Source of the DNA: Rheinheimera nanhaiensis E407-8
Lineage (GTDB): Bacteria; Pseudomonadota; Gammaproteobacteria; Enterobacterales; Alteromonadaceae
Direction: 5' to 3'
Assembly: GCF_000296695.1 (NCBI RefSeq)
Contig: NZ_BAFK01000005.1
Coordinates: 1-64,000, forward strand
DNA length: 64,000 bases
The translations under genes were made by a program, and so were the position numbers. Of the stretch, positions 27,401 through 36,843 are shown one piece after another. Below the pieces are notes generated by a model, which was given only the letters and a program-made list of their open reading frames with translations, was not told the DNA's origin and ran no database searches. Each line of letters begins with the position of its first letter. Positions within the stretch are counted from its first letter, which is position 1.

Positions 27401-27589
27401 TTTTTCAATACCACTCTTGCCTTTAACTTGCACGATATAAGGTGCCGGCGCAGTGTCAGCGGCGGCCAGGGTTAACTGACCAGCATCGACGTTTATCTGA
27501 TAAGGGCTATTTGCCTGTTGTGCACTTACTGTGCCTACCGCCATCGCCACGGCGACCGCGGTTTTGGATACCATTTTATTAAATTGCAT
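24488..27589 (-). CDS. Large secreted subtilase (S8) with PA domain and Fn3-like C-terminus
   Basis: A 1033-residue exported protease of the plant-cucumisin-like bacterial type. After the signal peptide (about 1-25) comes an inhibitor_I9 propeptide (about 50-155, ending FNGFAARLTPAQAEALRNHP). The catalytic domain has Asp188 (VVDSGIW), His258 (NHGTHVAS), Asn370 (SAGNSGP) and Ser596 (GTSMSSPHIAG). A PA domain lies at about 425-525. An Fn3-like domain follows the protease, then a beta-sandwich C-terminal region with LDLYVYRC. The ATG has GGAG seven bases upstream. It is convergent with the other subtilase but differs in architecture, so the two are not a recent tandem copy. Likely role: extracellular protein breakdown. 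Confidence 0.93.
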   Translation of the reverse strand: MQFNKMVSKTAVAVAMAVGTVSAQQANSPYQINVDAGQLTLAAADTAPAPYIVQVKGKSGIEKAQELGELLPARQSVTKALNRYNASSARMQNYTSSLKAFHQHLASSTGAAEVMYSYTHTFNGFAARLTPAQAEALRNHPNVAGVWRDEAQQMTTSNTPAFLGLTQSPEGLHTLGVKGEDVVIGVVDSGIWPEHPSFADDGSYAPLPGWAGSCDVGEDTEFSCNNKLIGARYYKNTFESVYDLQPGEFVSPRDADNHGTHVASTAGGNEGVTAVFNGTPVATVSGIAPRARIAMYKACWNSSYVSPEGVAERGCFYGDTMAAIDQAVADGVDVINYSIGGSLTDLTTMAAAAKLRAAQAGVFVAVSAGNSGPAAGTVGTPAPWVTTVAASTYDGTSIANGIEVTAGPLQGTYIAVEGGTSLPLSVTGEISADLAVAMPLEACAPLSNAAEVAGKFVLIQRGTCAFDIKLGQAEAAGAAGVVMYNNSPAAPIVMGGSGSFGIPAVMTTLAAGSAFNAEVTAGGVVNIKMSPSVFVDNVVEVGNLMAGFSSRGPNLASFDVIKPDITAPGVKILAGASSQPMLTPAGVSFTYLQGTSMSSPHIAGMAALVKESHPNWTPAMIKSALMTTARQNLTKENGITPADAFDFGAGHAVPNKSINPGLTYDIDNLDYFAFLCGVGNANFVLNTTGASCAQFEAAGYNTDPSQLNLPSIAIAELTGAETIVRQVTDVSGSASVYSATVEAPAGVDVELITDDGGNQMSVAANGSASYGITFTPNANATIGSWSFGAITWSNGVHSVRSPIAIKVESPQLIVAPESINATIKAKAGRVSFPVEMNYSGTTSAAIVGVSAPFGSSDVVAQDADRNFVFNEPGLGFHALLVPAGTKVARFSLYEALASVPGADLDLYVYRCIAYSCTAVGSSAAAGGNEVVTIMNPEPANNGAAGDFYLAFVHGYDLGGAAEASYTMPFWIVNAKEASTRIAASPRAIMGRFNNVTVTTTNLAASPFPYLGVAMFYDADGVEQDSTLLEITAN

Positions 27590-27921
27590 GTGTTTTCTCC
27601 GTTTATGCCGCTGCGCCAGGCCTCAACACTTGCTACTGTTGTAGGCCATGATGTTCGGCGTGCGCTGGCATTTTTTTATTCAGCAATATCTTTTTTGGCG
27701 CATCTTTTAGTCTGTACAACAAATAGCCTGTACACTAACCAAGATGCGATACCCTGGCTGTATAAAATTCCGACCCCCCAGCAAGCCATACCTGATGTAA
27801 CAATTTATTCAGATAGGGCTGCGCCCAGCGTATTTGAAATGTTAATGGCAATAACACTTGTAAAGACGCCATGCGTAAGCTGCTAAAAAAGCTGACACTT
27901 AGAATGTCGTAATCGGTCGTT
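27590..27921. other. Intergenic region before the large subtilase
   Basis: About 330 bases without a credible gene. CTGTACA occurs at 27712 and 27728, and CTGTATA at 27758, which may be part of a regulatory site; the significance is unknown. A 122-codon frame here overlaps the subtilase start and is judged spurious. Confidence 0.3.
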
Positions 27922-28413
27922 TCAGCGCCGACGACGTAACAATAAGCCGCCCATCGCTGCCAGCATCAGGAGCGCTGTTGCCGGCGCTGATACCAGGGTT
28001 GCGCGCCCCAAGGCGAAGCTGCCGGCATCAATAAATTGGCCATCAGTGCTGAAAATATCCATAAAGCCTTCGCCAAACTCCGCGTCCCAGAAGCCCTGGA
28101 AGGCAAAAGTATTGCTAAGGTCATTTACGTCGAAATTGAAGAAAGTGAAACCGGCCGCTAAGTCCAGTGGGTCATAGTCAACAATGAACAGGAAGCTTTC
28201 ACCGATGGTGAGACCAAACAGTTCAAATAACTCCCATTCCAACACATTGCCAGACTCATCGATATTATCTAAATCGATGGATAACACACCAAAGCTGCTG
28301 CCATCTTCAAACAGAAACTCTTGCGTCATGATTGGCGCTGCCTGTGCTGATTGAGCCAGTGGCAGTGCGCTAAGTAATAGGGTGGATAATGCAAAAACGA
28401 TCGACTTCAACAT
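27922..28413 (-). CDS. PEP-CTERM-like sorted secreted protein
   Basis: A 163-residue acidic protein with a signal peptide (ends near AQAAP). Its C-terminal tripartite tail has a VSAPAT motif, a hydrophobic segment (ALLMLAAMGGLLL) and RRRR. This is a PEP-CTERM-type sorting signal with the less common S-A-P form, processed by an exosortase system. The body is rich in Asp, Glu and Phe and has no recognised domain. PEP-CTERM proteins are exported to the surface or to extracellular polymers. The ATG has AGAGG at good spacing. Confidence 0.75.
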   Translation of the reverse strand: MLKSIVFALSTLLLSALPLAQSAQAAPIMTQEFLFEDGSSFGVLSIDLDNIDESGNVLEWELFELFGLTIGESFLFIVDYDPLDLAAGFTFFNFDVNDLSNTFAFQGFWDAEFGEGFMDIFSTDGQFIDAGSFALGRATLVSAPATALLMLAAMGGLLLRRRR

Positions 28414-28580
28414 GGATATACCTCTGAATGTTGTTATTTATTATTGTGCAAGATTACGGCTTGCCGCACGGGCAATGCATAAAACAATCCAACTAAATAT
28501 TTTGTTAAAGAACAATTAGTTAAGATTTTATTGTTGGCGTTTTTGCAGGAAAAATCTGCCGATGCTAAAAAAGCAGACAT

Positions 28581-28611
28581 AAAAAAAAGCGAACCGAAGT
28601 TCGCTTTTTTT
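28581..28611. terminator. Terminator after tdh
   Basis: The stem GCGAAC/GTTCGC with a CGAA loop is flanked by eight A and seven T, so it works in both directions. It ends the kbl-tdh transcript on the minus strand. Confidence 0.85.
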
Positions 28612-28624
28612 ATGATGGGGATAT

Positions 28625-29650
28625 TTACGACCAGTTAAGCACCACTTTACCGGACTGGCCTGAGCACATAATGTCGAAGCCTTCCTGAAAGCGTTCCATC
28701 GGCAGCTCGTGCGTAACCATCGGCGTGAGATCCAGACCGGACTGAATTAAGCTGGCCATTTTGTACCAGGTTTCAAACATCTCACGGCCGTAAATGCCTT
28801 TGATCACCAGACCTTTAAAGATAACCTTGTTCCAATCAACCGCCATATCTGATGGCGGAATACCCAGCATGGCAATTTTGCCGCCGTGGTTCATGGTATC
28901 CAGCATGCTGCGAAACGCCGCCGGCACGCCTGACATTTCCAGGCCCACATCAAAGCCCTCTGTCATGCCCAGCTCTTTCATCACATCTTTTAGGTTTTGC
29001 TGGCTAACATCCACCGCGCGGGTGGCGCCCATTTTCAGCGCCAGCTCCAGCCGGTAGGGGTTCACATCAGTAATCACTACATGGCGGGCGCCCACATGGC
29101 GCGCTACCGCGGCTGCCATAATGCCGATAGGGCCAGCACCGGTGATAAGCACGTCTTCACCGACCAAATCAAATGACAGTGCGGTGTGTACCGCATTACC
29201 GAACGGGTCGAAAATAGCGGCGATGTTATCCGGAATATTGTCCGGCAGTTTAAAAGCGTTATAGGCCGGAATCACCAGATATTCGGCAAAAGAGCCGGCG
29301 CGGTTTACCCCCACACCAATAGTATTACGGCACAAATGCACGCGGCCAGCACGGCAGTTACGGCAATAACCACAGGTGATGTGGCCTTCGCCCGACACCC
29401 GGTCGCCCACTTTGAAACCGCGCACTTCAGAGCCCATGCCTTCAATAACGCCGACATATTCATGCCCCACTACCATACCGTGTGGAATGGTGTTTTGCGC
29501 CCATTCGTCCCACTTGTAAATGTGCACGTCGGTGCCGCAAATGGCAGTTTTTTTAATGCGGATCAGTACATCGTTCGGGCCCACTTCCGGCTTTGCTACC
29601 TCGGTTTGCCAAATGCCCGGTTCTGCTTTTAACTTTGCTAATGCTTTCAT
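28625..29650 (-). CDS. tdh: L-threonine 3-dehydrogenase
   Basis: A 341-residue zinc-dependent medium-chain dehydrogenase that oxidises L-threonine to 2-amino-3-ketobutyrate with NAD. Catalytic Cys38 (AICGTD) and the structural-zinc cysteines 93, 96, 99 and 107 are at the positions of the E. coli enzyme. The NAD site is [13 protein letters not shown]. The frame extends two codons to a GTG at 29656; ATG at 29650 matches the known family start. It follows kbl by 15 bases, so product passes directly to the next enzyme in the pathway. Confidence 0.97.
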   Translation of the reverse strand: MKALAKLKAEPGIWQTEVAKPEVGPNDVLIRIKKTAICGTDVHIYKWDEWAQNTIPHGMVVGHEYVGVIEGMGSEVRGFKVGDRVSGEGHITCGYCRNCRAGRVHLCRNTIGVGVNRAGSFAEYLVIPAYNAFKLPDNIPDNIAAIFDPFGNAVHTALSFDLVGEDVLITGAGPIGIMAAAVARHVGARHVVITDVNPYRLELALKMGATRAVDVSQQNLKDVMKELGMTEGFDVGLEMSGVPAAFRSMLDTMNHGGKIAMLGIPPSDMAVDWNKVIFKGLVIKGIYGREMFETWYKMASLIQSGLDLTPMVTHELPMERFQEGFDIMCSGQSGKVVLNWS

Positions 29651-29665
29651 TTTCACGCCCCGCCG

Positions 29666-30862
29666 TTAGGCAATCACGCCCATGTCTTTACCAATACGGA
29701 TGAAGGCGTCTATCGCCTTATCCAGTTGTGCTTTGCTGTGTGCTGCTGAAATTTGGGTACGAATACGCGCCTGGCCTTTAGGTACCACCGGGAACGAGAA
29801 ACCGACCACATAAATGCCTTCAGCCAACATACGTTTGGCCATCTCAGCCGCTACCTTGGCATCGCCTAACATCACCGGAATAATGGCATGGTCTTTACCG
29901 GCCAGGGTAAAACCGGCCGCTGACATTTTTTCGCGGAAATAATTGGCGTTGTCCCACAGTTTAGCCCGCAGTGCATCACCCTGCGCCAGCATATCCAGCA
30001 CTTTAATTGACGCAGTTACGATAGACGGCGCCAGCGAGTTTGAGAACAAATAAGGCCGTGAGCGCTGGCGCAGCCAGTCAATCACTTCTTTTTTGCCCGA
30101 AGTATAACCACCGGATGCACCGCCCAGCGCCTTGCCCAAAGTGCCGGTAATAATATCTACTCTGTCCATCACGTCGCAGTATTCGTGCGTGCCGCGGCCA
30201 TTTTTACCAACAAAACCCACCGCATGGCTGTCATCGACCATCACCATGGCGTTGTATTTGTCGGCCAGATCACAGATAGCTTTCAGATCGGCTATCACAC
30301 CGTCCATCGAGAACACACCATCAGTGGCAATCAGCTTAAAGCGGGCACCCTCGGCATCGGCCTGCTTTAACTGGGCTTCCAGCTCGGCCATATCGTTGTT
30401 GGCGTAGCGGTAGCGCTTGGCTTTGCACAGACGCACGCCGTCGATAATAGAGGCGTGGTTTAGTGCATCGGAAATCACCGCGTCTTCCGCGCCCAGAATA
30501 GTTTCGAACAAACCGCCGTTAGCATCAAAGCAAGAGGAATACAGAATGGTATCTTCAGTGCCTAAAAAGGCGCTAATTTTGGCTTCCAGCTGTTTGTGGA
30601 TATCCTGCGTGCCGCAAATAAAGCGCACCGACGCTACACCAAAACCGTGGCTGGCAAGCCCCTGTTGCGCGGCGGCGATAAGGTCAGGGTGATTGGCCAG
30701 GCCCAGATAGTTATTGGCGCAAAAATTCAGTACCTGCTGGCCGCCAACGGTGACATCGGCCTGCTGCTGCGAGGTAATAATACGTTCTGCTTTGTATAAA
30801 CCTTCTGCGGTCACATCGTCTAGTTGTTGTTGTAGATGCTGCAGAAAAGCGCTGTTGCGCAT
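29666..30862 (-). CDS. kbl: 2-amino-3-ketobutyrate coenzyme A ligase (glycine C-acetyltransferase)
   Basis: A 398-residue PLP enzyme that splits 2-amino-3-ketobutyrate with CoA into glycine and acetyl-CoA. The cofactor Lys244 is in [14 protein letters not shown], as in E. coli. Family text such as [10 protein letters not shown] and DDSHAVGF is intact. The frame is open to 30952, but the ATG at 30862 follows a perfect AGGAGG by four bases and gives the standard length. It is the first gene of kbl-tdh. Confidence 0.97.
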   Translation of the reverse strand: MRNSAFLQHLQQQLDDVTAEGLYKAERIITSQQQADVTVGGQQVLNFCANNYLGLANHPDLIAAAQQGLASHGFGVASVRFICGTQDIHKQLEAKISAFLGTEDTILYSSCFDANGGLFETILGAEDAVISDALNHASIIDGVRLCKAKRYRYANNDMAELEAQLKQADAEGARFKLIATDGVFSMDGVIADLKAICDLADKYNAMVMVDDSHAVGFVGKNGRGTHEYCDVMDRVDIITGTLGKALGGASGGYTSGKKEVIDWLRQRSRPYLFSNSLAPSIVTASIKVLDMLAQGDALRAKLWDNANYFREKMSAAGFTLAGKDHAIIPVMLGDAKVAAEMAKRMLAEGIYVVGFSFPVVPKGQARIRTQISAAHSKAQLDKAIDAFIRIGKDMGVIA

Positions 30863-31002
30863 AAAGCCTCCTGTGTAGGGGGTGAGGATAGTAAAAACGG
30901 CGCCATTGTAATGCTTATGGCCGGCCGGCGCAGCGCTTTTGTACTTACTCAAGCGCTGCTCAGACCTGCTGTTGTAAAGATTAGCCTACAATTTCAGCAA
31001 GG

Positions 31003-31650
31003 TTAGCTTGCCAGTGCCTCGTAATGTTGCTGCAGGCGGGCAATGCGTGGTTTAGCCTCGGCGGTAGCGTAGGGTTTAAACAGCAACAGCACCTTTAACA
31101 CGCCCTGATACACACTGGCTTTGTCTATCGCTTGCTGCGGTGCCTGGGTTTTTAAATAGCTGATCCAAAAGGTTACCAGCAGCTTAATGCTGTGCGCCAG
31201 ATCAGTAATATCATCATCATCAATATCAATTATGTCGGACTGTTTCAGCGCTTTGAGTACCGCTGTTACCCGCACCAGCACGCCCTGCTGCACGTGCTGA
31301 TAATCCTGCTGCAGCGCCGGGTCGCGCGATAAAATATCTGGCAGGTTGGCGTAAAAAAAGTGAAAGCGCCACATCAGTTCAAACACCGCATCCAAATAAC
31401 AGGCCAGTGCATCTAAGGCTTCAGCTTTATCTGACGGTGGTTTAATCCGGGTTTCCAACAGCTTGGCGTATTCTTTAAAAATGTGCCGTACGATGTCTTC
31501 TTTATTACGAAAATGGTAATACAGGTTGCCAGGGCTGATGCCCAAATGGGCGGCAATATGGTTGGTGGTGACCTGGCGCTCTCCCACCTGATTAAACAGC
31601 TCGATGCTGGCCTGCAGAATTTTATCTTTGGTTCTGAGCTTTTTTTCCAT
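31003..31650 (-). CDS. TetR family transcriptional regulator
   Basis: A 215-residue regulator with an N-terminal TetR helix-turn-helix (about 8-54: TTNHIAAHLGISPGNLYYHF) and a helical C-terminal domain for an unknown ligand. It diverges from coaD and lies about 140 bases after the kbl start region on the same strand as kbl-tdh. Nothing here shows its targets; a role in membrane lipid or threonine metabolism would be guesswork. Confidence 0.85.
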   Translation of the reverse strand: MEKKLRTKDKILQASIELFNQVGERQVTTNHIAAHLGISPGNLYYHFRNKEDIVRHIFKEYAKLLETRIKPPSDKAEALDALACYLDAVFELMWRFHFFYANLPDILSRDPALQQDYQHVQQGVLVRVTAVLKALKQSDIIDIDDDDITDLAHSIKLLVTFWISYLKTQAPQQAIDKASVYQGVLKVLLLFKPYATAEAKPRIARLQQHYEALAS

Positions 31651-31749
31651 CTGCGAAACAGGCTTATAGTTGGCGAAATTAATTTGCTATAGTAACGCCA
31701 AATTGACTAAAAACTCTAGTCGGGCCGTTTTAGCGCGCTAACCTGATAA

Positions 31750-32250
<501 letters not shown>

Positions 32251-32276
32251 CAGCAAACTTACCTAATACTGCTGGC

Positions 32277-33572
32277 TTAACGCCAGCGTGTCAGCTTGTG
32301 GCCTTTTACCGCGTAAAACAGAATAAACAGGTAGCACGGCAGCATGACAATATAAGCACCTTGCTGCCCCAGGCCACTACTACTTAACAAGCCCCAGGCC
32401 AGCGGGCCAAAAGCACCACCGGCTATACCCATAATGAGCAGCGCTGCGCCGACACTGGTTAACGCACCAAGGCCAGATAGCGCCAGCGGCCACACCGCCG
32501 GCCAGACAATGGCATTAGCCAGCCCCAGCACCGCTATATATAGCAAGGTGTCAGGCAGCGCCGTGCCGCCAAAGGGCACCAGCAGCGTATTGGCAATAGC
32601 ATAAGAGCCGGTATCCCCCAGCGTAATGGCTAAGGTAAGCAGCACACCCAGCACCGCAGAGACCGCCAGGGCTGCCTGTTGCGACAGCACTCTGGGAATA
32701 AGCGCGATACCCAGTACATAACCCAGCACCATACAGGCCATGGTATAAGAGGTCATCACCGTATAGCGCTCGACCCCCAGTGACAAAGCAAATAAGCCGA
32801 TGGTGTCACCGGCAATGACCTCTACCGCCACATAAACAAACAGCGCCAACACACCAAGCGCCAGGCTGGGCCGGGCCAGCGCAGCTTTAACCTGACCGCG
32901 GTTGTCGCTGTCAGCCTCTTTTACCAGCTCGGGCAGCGGCGCATATTTTACCGCCAGTGCCAACAAGCCTAAAAAGGCCGCCAGGCCCAGATAAGGCAGT
33001 ACCAGACTGCCAGCCATGGTGTCGATTTGCGCTTGAGTCATTACGCTGTCGTTATTGGCGACAAACCCTTGCGCCATCAAAGCGGTAAACACTATAGGGG
33101 CAACCACACCGGCGGTTTTGTTTAAAATGCCCATAATGCTGATGCGCACCGCGGCAGTTTCTTCAGGGCCAATTTTTACCACATAAGGGTTTACCGCCGT
33201 TTGCAGCAGTGTCTGGCCGGCACCTATGACCAACTGCGCTAACAGAAACAGCACAAAGGTTTGCGTTTGGGCGGCAGGAATATACAGCAAACCGGCCAGC
33301 ATCATGGTGGCCATACCCAGCGCCATACCATTTTTATAACCCACTTTACGGATCAGCCAGGCCGAGGGCAGTGCGGTAAAGGTTACTGCGATATAGAATG
33401 AGAACAGCACTAAGGAGGCCTGCAACGGCGTCAGTTGCAGCATTTGTTTTAAGTACGGCATTAAAGAGCCATTAAGCCAGGTCGCAAAACCCAGCACGAA
33501 AAATAAGATGGCCACTATCACCATCGGGATCAGGCTGCTGCGTGTTGGCGCCTGTGTTGCTGTTGTATCCAT
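32277..33572 (-). CDS. nagP: N-acetylglucosamine MFS permease NagP
   Basis: A 431-residue sugar transporter of the FucP/GluP branch of the major facilitator superfamily, with about 12 membrane helices. The N-terminal FVLGFATWLNGSLMPYLK is typical of the branch. NagP replaces the phosphotransferase uptake of GlcNAc in Shewanella and relatives, so the sugar enters unphosphorylated and needs the NagK kinase encoded in the same operon. It is the last gene of nagK-nagB-nagA-nagP, and its ATG follows GGGGAA. Confidence 0.92.
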   Translation of the reverse strand: MDTTATQAPTRSSLIPMVIVAILFFVLGFATWLNGSLMPYLKQMLQLTPLQASLVLFSFYIAVTFTALPSAWLIRKVGYKNGMALGMATMMLAGLLYIPAAQTQTFVLFLLAQLVIGAGQTLLQTAVNPYVVKIGPEETAAVRISIMGILNKTAGVVAPIVFTALMAQGFVANNDSVMTQAQIDTMAGSLVLPYLGLAAFLGLLALAVKYAPLPELVKEADSDNRGQVKAALARPSLALGVLALFVYVAVEVIAGDTIGLFALSLGVERYTVMTSYTMACMVLGYVLGIALIPRVLSQQAALAVSAVLGVLLTLAITLGDTGSYAIANTLLVPFGGTALPDTLLYIAVLGLANAIVWPAVWPLALSGLGALTSVGAALLIMGIAGGAFGPLAWGLLSSSGLGQQGAYIVMLPCYLFILFYAVKGHKLTRWR

Positions 33573-33598
33573 TAAGGTTCCCCGTTTTTATGTAATTA

Positions 33599-34720
33599 TT
33601 ATTTTGTCTCTATCAGCTGCTGTTGGCCTTGTATCCAACAGCCTTGTACCTGAAAGTCAGTGTCGAGCAACACCAGATCGGCAGCGGCCCCTACCCTGAT
33701 TTGGCCGCCAGCAGACAAGCCTAAAAATTGTGCCGGATACAACGAGGCCATCCGTAGCGCTTCATCCGGCACAACCCCCAGGGACTCAATGGCATAACGC
33801 ACCGCGCCGGCCATGTCCAGCACTGAGCCGGCCAGCCGGCCCTCTGCGTCGGTAAGCCGGTTACCCTGGCGTATTACCTTGCCGTCGAACAAGTCAAACT
33901 CTGTCGCGTCAGTGCCTACCGGTGACATCGCATCAGTGACTATCAGCAACTTACCTTTAGGCTTCGCCGCCAGCGCGACTTTGGCGGCCAGTGGGTGCAT
34001 ATGGTGGCCATCAAAAATCACGCCGCACCAGCTGTCGGCATCGGCCAGCGCCACGCCAACCATACCCGGCTCACGCGAGGTTAACGGCGACATAGCGTTG
34101 TATAAATGCGTAAAACCGGTGGCACCGGCGTCTAACGCCGCCTGCACAGTAGCCGCATCCGCGTTGGAGTGCCCCAGGCAGACAATCACCTTTAACGCGG
34201 TCAGCTGTTTGATCTGGGCCGGACTGACGTTCTCCGGCGCCACCGTAAGCAGTTTAATGCCTAAATCGGTACGGCCATATAATGCCAACTCCTGCTCACT
34301 GAGCTCGCGGATATGCCGGGGCGGATGCACGCCTTTTTTCGGCAGCGATAAATGCGGCCCTTCAAAATGCACACCGATAATGCCGGGCTCATTGGCTGCA
34401 ATGGCCCCGGCTATCGCATCGGCTGCCTGGTGCATCACCTCGATGCTATCGGTAATCACAGTCGGCAGCATGGCGGTGGTGCCAAACCGGGCATGCGCGC
34501 TAAGCATCGTCTGCAGGCTGTGTAGATTGGGCGTGCTATTAAACAGCACCCCGCCGCCACCGTTAACCTGGATGTCGATAAAACCCGGCACCAGCATGCC
34601 GGATATGATGTCGCCGCTGGCAGGGGTGATGGCCTGCACCAGGCCGTTGTCGATGACAACGCTAACATTTTCCCGCCAGTGATGGCCGTCAAACAGCCGG
34701 CTGACATTCAGTTGCTGCAT
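33599..34720 (-). CDS. nagA: N-acetylglucosamine-6-phosphate deacetylase
   Basis: A 373-residue amidohydrolase that removes acetate from GlcNAc-6-phosphate. Metal- and substrate-site motifs are in place: PGFIDIQVNGGGG, GVHFEGPHL, CLGHSNADA, THLYNAMSPL, DGHHMHP and the catalytic Asp in VTDAMSP. It lies between nagB and nagP with gaps of 15 and 26 bases. Its product goes to the SIS-type deaminase. Confidence 0.96.
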   Translation of the reverse strand: MQQLNVSRLFDGHHWRENVSVVIDNGLVQAITPASGDIISGMLVPGFIDIQVNGGGGVLFNSTPNLHSLQTMLSAHARFGTTAMLPTVITDSIEVMHQAADAIAGAIAANEPGIIGVHFEGPHLSLPKKGVHPPRHIRELSEQELALYGRTDLGIKLLTVAPENVSPAQIKQLTALKVIVCLGHSNADAATVQAALDAGATGFTHLYNAMSPLTSREPGMVGVALADADSWCGVIFDGHHMHPLAAKVALAAKPKGKLLIVTDAMSPVGTDATEFDLFDGKVIRQGNRLTDAEGRLAGSVLDMAGAVRYAIESLGVVPDEALRMASLYPAQFLGLSAGGQIRVGAAADLVLLDTDFQVQGCWIQGQQQLIETK

Positions 34721-34735
34721 AATTTACAACCTTCT

Positions 34736-35734
34736 TTAAACCGTTTTCGTGACTTTATTCAGCCCCGGCGGCGCATCCGGGTTAATGCCGCGCCGGTGTG
34801 CGACCACTTCCACATCAAGATAAAACCGCTGTAACACCAACAGCGGCAACAAGCGCGGGTGAGCACTAATACCACGATGATGCAGCTGCACCACAGCAGC
34901 GCCGCGCCGGGTAACCTCGGCAATTTGTGCCTGGTGTGCGCTTAAGCTTTCATCTTCTACAGTCACATCGACAATAGCAAACTGATTTTTTACCAGCGTA
35001 ACCGGGCCATGTAAAAACTCGGCGCTGGAAAAGGCCTCGGCATGAATACCGCACACTTCTTTTAACTTCAGCGCAATTTCACGCGAAATGGCATAGCCCA
35101 GGCCACGGCCCAGCACCACTAAATGCGCCACAGTACCAAGTGCCTCGGCTTTAAGCTGTGACGGCAGTGCAATGGCCGCCTGCAGGCTTTGCGGCAACTG
35201 CGCTAAGGCTTGCTGCAGTTCACGGTTAGCCGACCACACCGACACCAGTTGCAAAATCGCACTTAAGGTTGCCAGGTAACTTTTGGTTGCTGCGACGGCT
35301 TTTTCTGCACCGACATGCAACGGCAGCACAAAGTGCGCCTGCTCCGCCAGCGGCGAGCTGGTGTCATTGACCAGCGCGACCACCATAGCGCCACTGCGTT
35401 TGGCCATCTCAACCTGCGCTAGAATATCCGGGCTGCGGCCAGATTGTGAGATCACCAGCACCAGCGCATCGGCCAGTTGCAGCCCTTTGTTATACACACT
35501 GGCGATAGACGGCGCGGCGGCAGCCACCGGCAAGCCCAGCTCAATCTCAATCAGGTATTTGGCAAACACACCGGCATGATCAGAAGAGCCACGACCCACC
35601 ATGTACACAAAACGCGGTTTACGTGCCTGAATTTGCGCCACTACCTCGGCGACAACACCGGCGTTAGCCGTTAATTGTTCTGCAATGCGCGTTGGCGCTT
35701 CTGCGGCTTCCTGCGCCATGATACTGTTGTACAT
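34736..35734 (-). CDS. nagB: Glucosamine-6-phosphate deaminase, SIS type (NagB-II)
   Basis: A 332-residue protein with two SIS sugar-isomerase domains (GRGSSDHAGVFAKYL at about 47-61; a second domain with GRGLGYAISREIALKLKE). It corresponds to NagB-II of Shewanella, a deaminase unrelated to classic NagB, resembling the isomerase half of GlmS without the glutaminase. It turns glucosamine-6-phosphate into fructose-6-phosphate and ammonia. The start at 35734 reads like the Shewanella protein. Gaps of 12 and 15 bases join it to nagK and nagA. Confidence 0.92.
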   Translation of the reverse strand: MYNSIMAQEAAEAPTRIAEQLTANAGVVAEVVAQIQARKPRFVYMVGRGSSDHAGVFAKYLIEIELGLPVAAAAPSIASVYNKGLQLADALVLVISQSGRSPDILAQVEMAKRSGAMVVALVNDTSSPLAEQAHFVLPLHVGAEKAVAATKSYLATLSAILQLVSVWSANRELQQALAQLPQSLQAAIALPSQLKAEALGTVAHLVVLGRGLGYAISREIALKLKEVCGIHAEAFSSAEFLHGPVTLVKNQFAIVDVTVEDESLSAHQAQIAEVTRRGAAVVQLHHRGISAHPRLLPLLVLQRFYLDVEVVAHRRGINPDAPPGLNKVTKTV

Positions 35735-35746
35735 AACTTTATTTAC

Positions 35747-36661
35747 CTATAACGAGAGTGCGATAGACTGCGCCGAACTGCTTTGCCGGGCAAACCAGAT
35801 AGCGCCAAGCTCCGGCGTTTGCAGGGCCGGAGTAACCTGTTGTTGAATATCGGCGGGCAGATAAGGCAGTAACTTCGGCGCCAGGCCGCCAATTAATGAC
35901 AATCTCGGCGGTCTGGCGTTTAACAGTCGCCGGGCAATCGCAGTGATAAAACCAGCGCCTTGCGTAACTAGCTGCAGGGCAGTGTCATCGCCCGCTTCGG
36001 CTGCCGTAAATACCAGCGGGGCAAAACGGGCATAAGTGGTAGGCGTGGCATGCATAAAGTGCGATACCAGCGCCATCGTATCCTGCACCGCTAACTGCTG
36101 CTGCAGCAACTCGGTCATCAGTGTGGCCGGTGCCAGCTGATCCAGGCTCAGCAGCACCTTATGCAGCAGCTGCATGCCAAACCAGGCGCCGCTGCCATTA
36201 TCACCGTAAGGAAAACCGTGGCCGCCTACTTCAATCAGCTGGCCGTTAACGGCCGCCAAACCACAGGAACCAGTGCCAATAATAATTACCGCGCCATCCT
36301 GGCCCTGATGCGCGCCCATACAGGCAATGTGCAAGTCACTGGTCAGGTGCAAAGCTTTAAACGGGTGCTGCCAGTCGCTGAACATTTTAAAGTACTGCGG
36401 TACATTTAAGCCGGCCAGGCCAGCGCCTACCGTTAGCCGTGCCATGTCATTAAACGCCAGTCCCGCACAGGTTAGTGCCTGCTGGGTGGCACTGATAATG
36501 GAGTCAGTCGCCGTTTTCATGCCGCGCAGCGGGTTGGCCGGCCCGGACAACCCTTCTCCTAATACCTGCTGATCGGCGGAGACAATTACCACCCGGCATT
36601 TGCTGCCACCACCATCAATCCCCAGATATAACGGCGTATCACCACCGTGCGCTACACTCAT
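35747..36661 (-). CDS. nagK: N-acetylglucosamine kinase (BadF/BadG family)
   Basis: A 304-residue ATP-dependent sugar kinase of the BadF/BadG/BcrA family. It has phosphate-binding LGIDGGGSKC near the N-terminus, IIIGTGSCGL and GYGDNGSG-like text (FPYGDNGSGAWFG), and a C-terminal LSLIGGLAP. It phosphorylates GlcNAc brought in by NagP. The frame is open to a GTG at 36679, but the ATG at 36661 follows AAGGGG and is preferred. It is the first gene of the nag operon, divergent from the hexosaminidase gene across a palindromic operator. Confidence 0.93.
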   Translation of the reverse strand: MSVAHGGDTPLYLGIDGGGSKCRVVIVSADQQVLGEGLSGPANPLRGMKTATDSIISATQQALTCAGLAFNDMARLTVGAGLAGLNVPQYFKMFSDWQHPFKALHLTSDLHIACMGAHQGQDGAVIIIGTGSCGLAAVNGQLIEVGGHGFPYGDNGSGAWFGMQLLHKVLLSLDQLAPATLMTELLQQQLAVQDTMALVSHFMHATPTTYARFAPLVFTAAEAGDDTALQLVTQGAGFITAIARRLLNARPPRLSLIGGLAPKLLPYLPADIQQQVTPALQTPELGAIWFARQSSSAQSIALSL

Positions 36662-36753
36662 CCTGTCCACCCCTTGCACTCTTTGCTGAAATACGCTGCG
36701 CGTTTCGCTTATTGCCGCTTTTTACCTTACACTTGTTACTGCGCGATAAAATT

Positions 36754-36769
36754 GACAGCGTTGTCATTT
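36754..36769. promoter_or_regulatory. NagR-type operator between nagK and the hexosaminidase gene
   Basis: TTGACAGCGTTGTCAT contains the palindrome TGACARCGYTGTCA. The same element occurs before the receptor gene at 45316. It sits midway between two divergent genes of GlcNAc metabolism and can control both. Confidence 0.8.
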
Positions 36770-36843
36770 TTACAAATCAGCATATAATAAATCTGACAAA
36801 TAACAAGTGCCTTGTTTAAAAAATACACTTAAAGGGAATGCCA

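Noticed and set aside
27518-27886. 122-codon plus-strand frame
   Set aside because: It overlaps the start of the large subtilase on the opposite strand and shows no domain; judged accidental.
33813-34682. 289-codon open frame antisense to nagA
   Set aside because: It lies wholly within the well-supported nagA gene, lacks a ribosome binding site and any recognisable domain; it is a product of codon bias.
34736-35734. GlmS or classic NagB
   Set aside because: There is no glutaminase domain and no NagB-type sequence; two SIS domains within a nag operon fit NagB-II.
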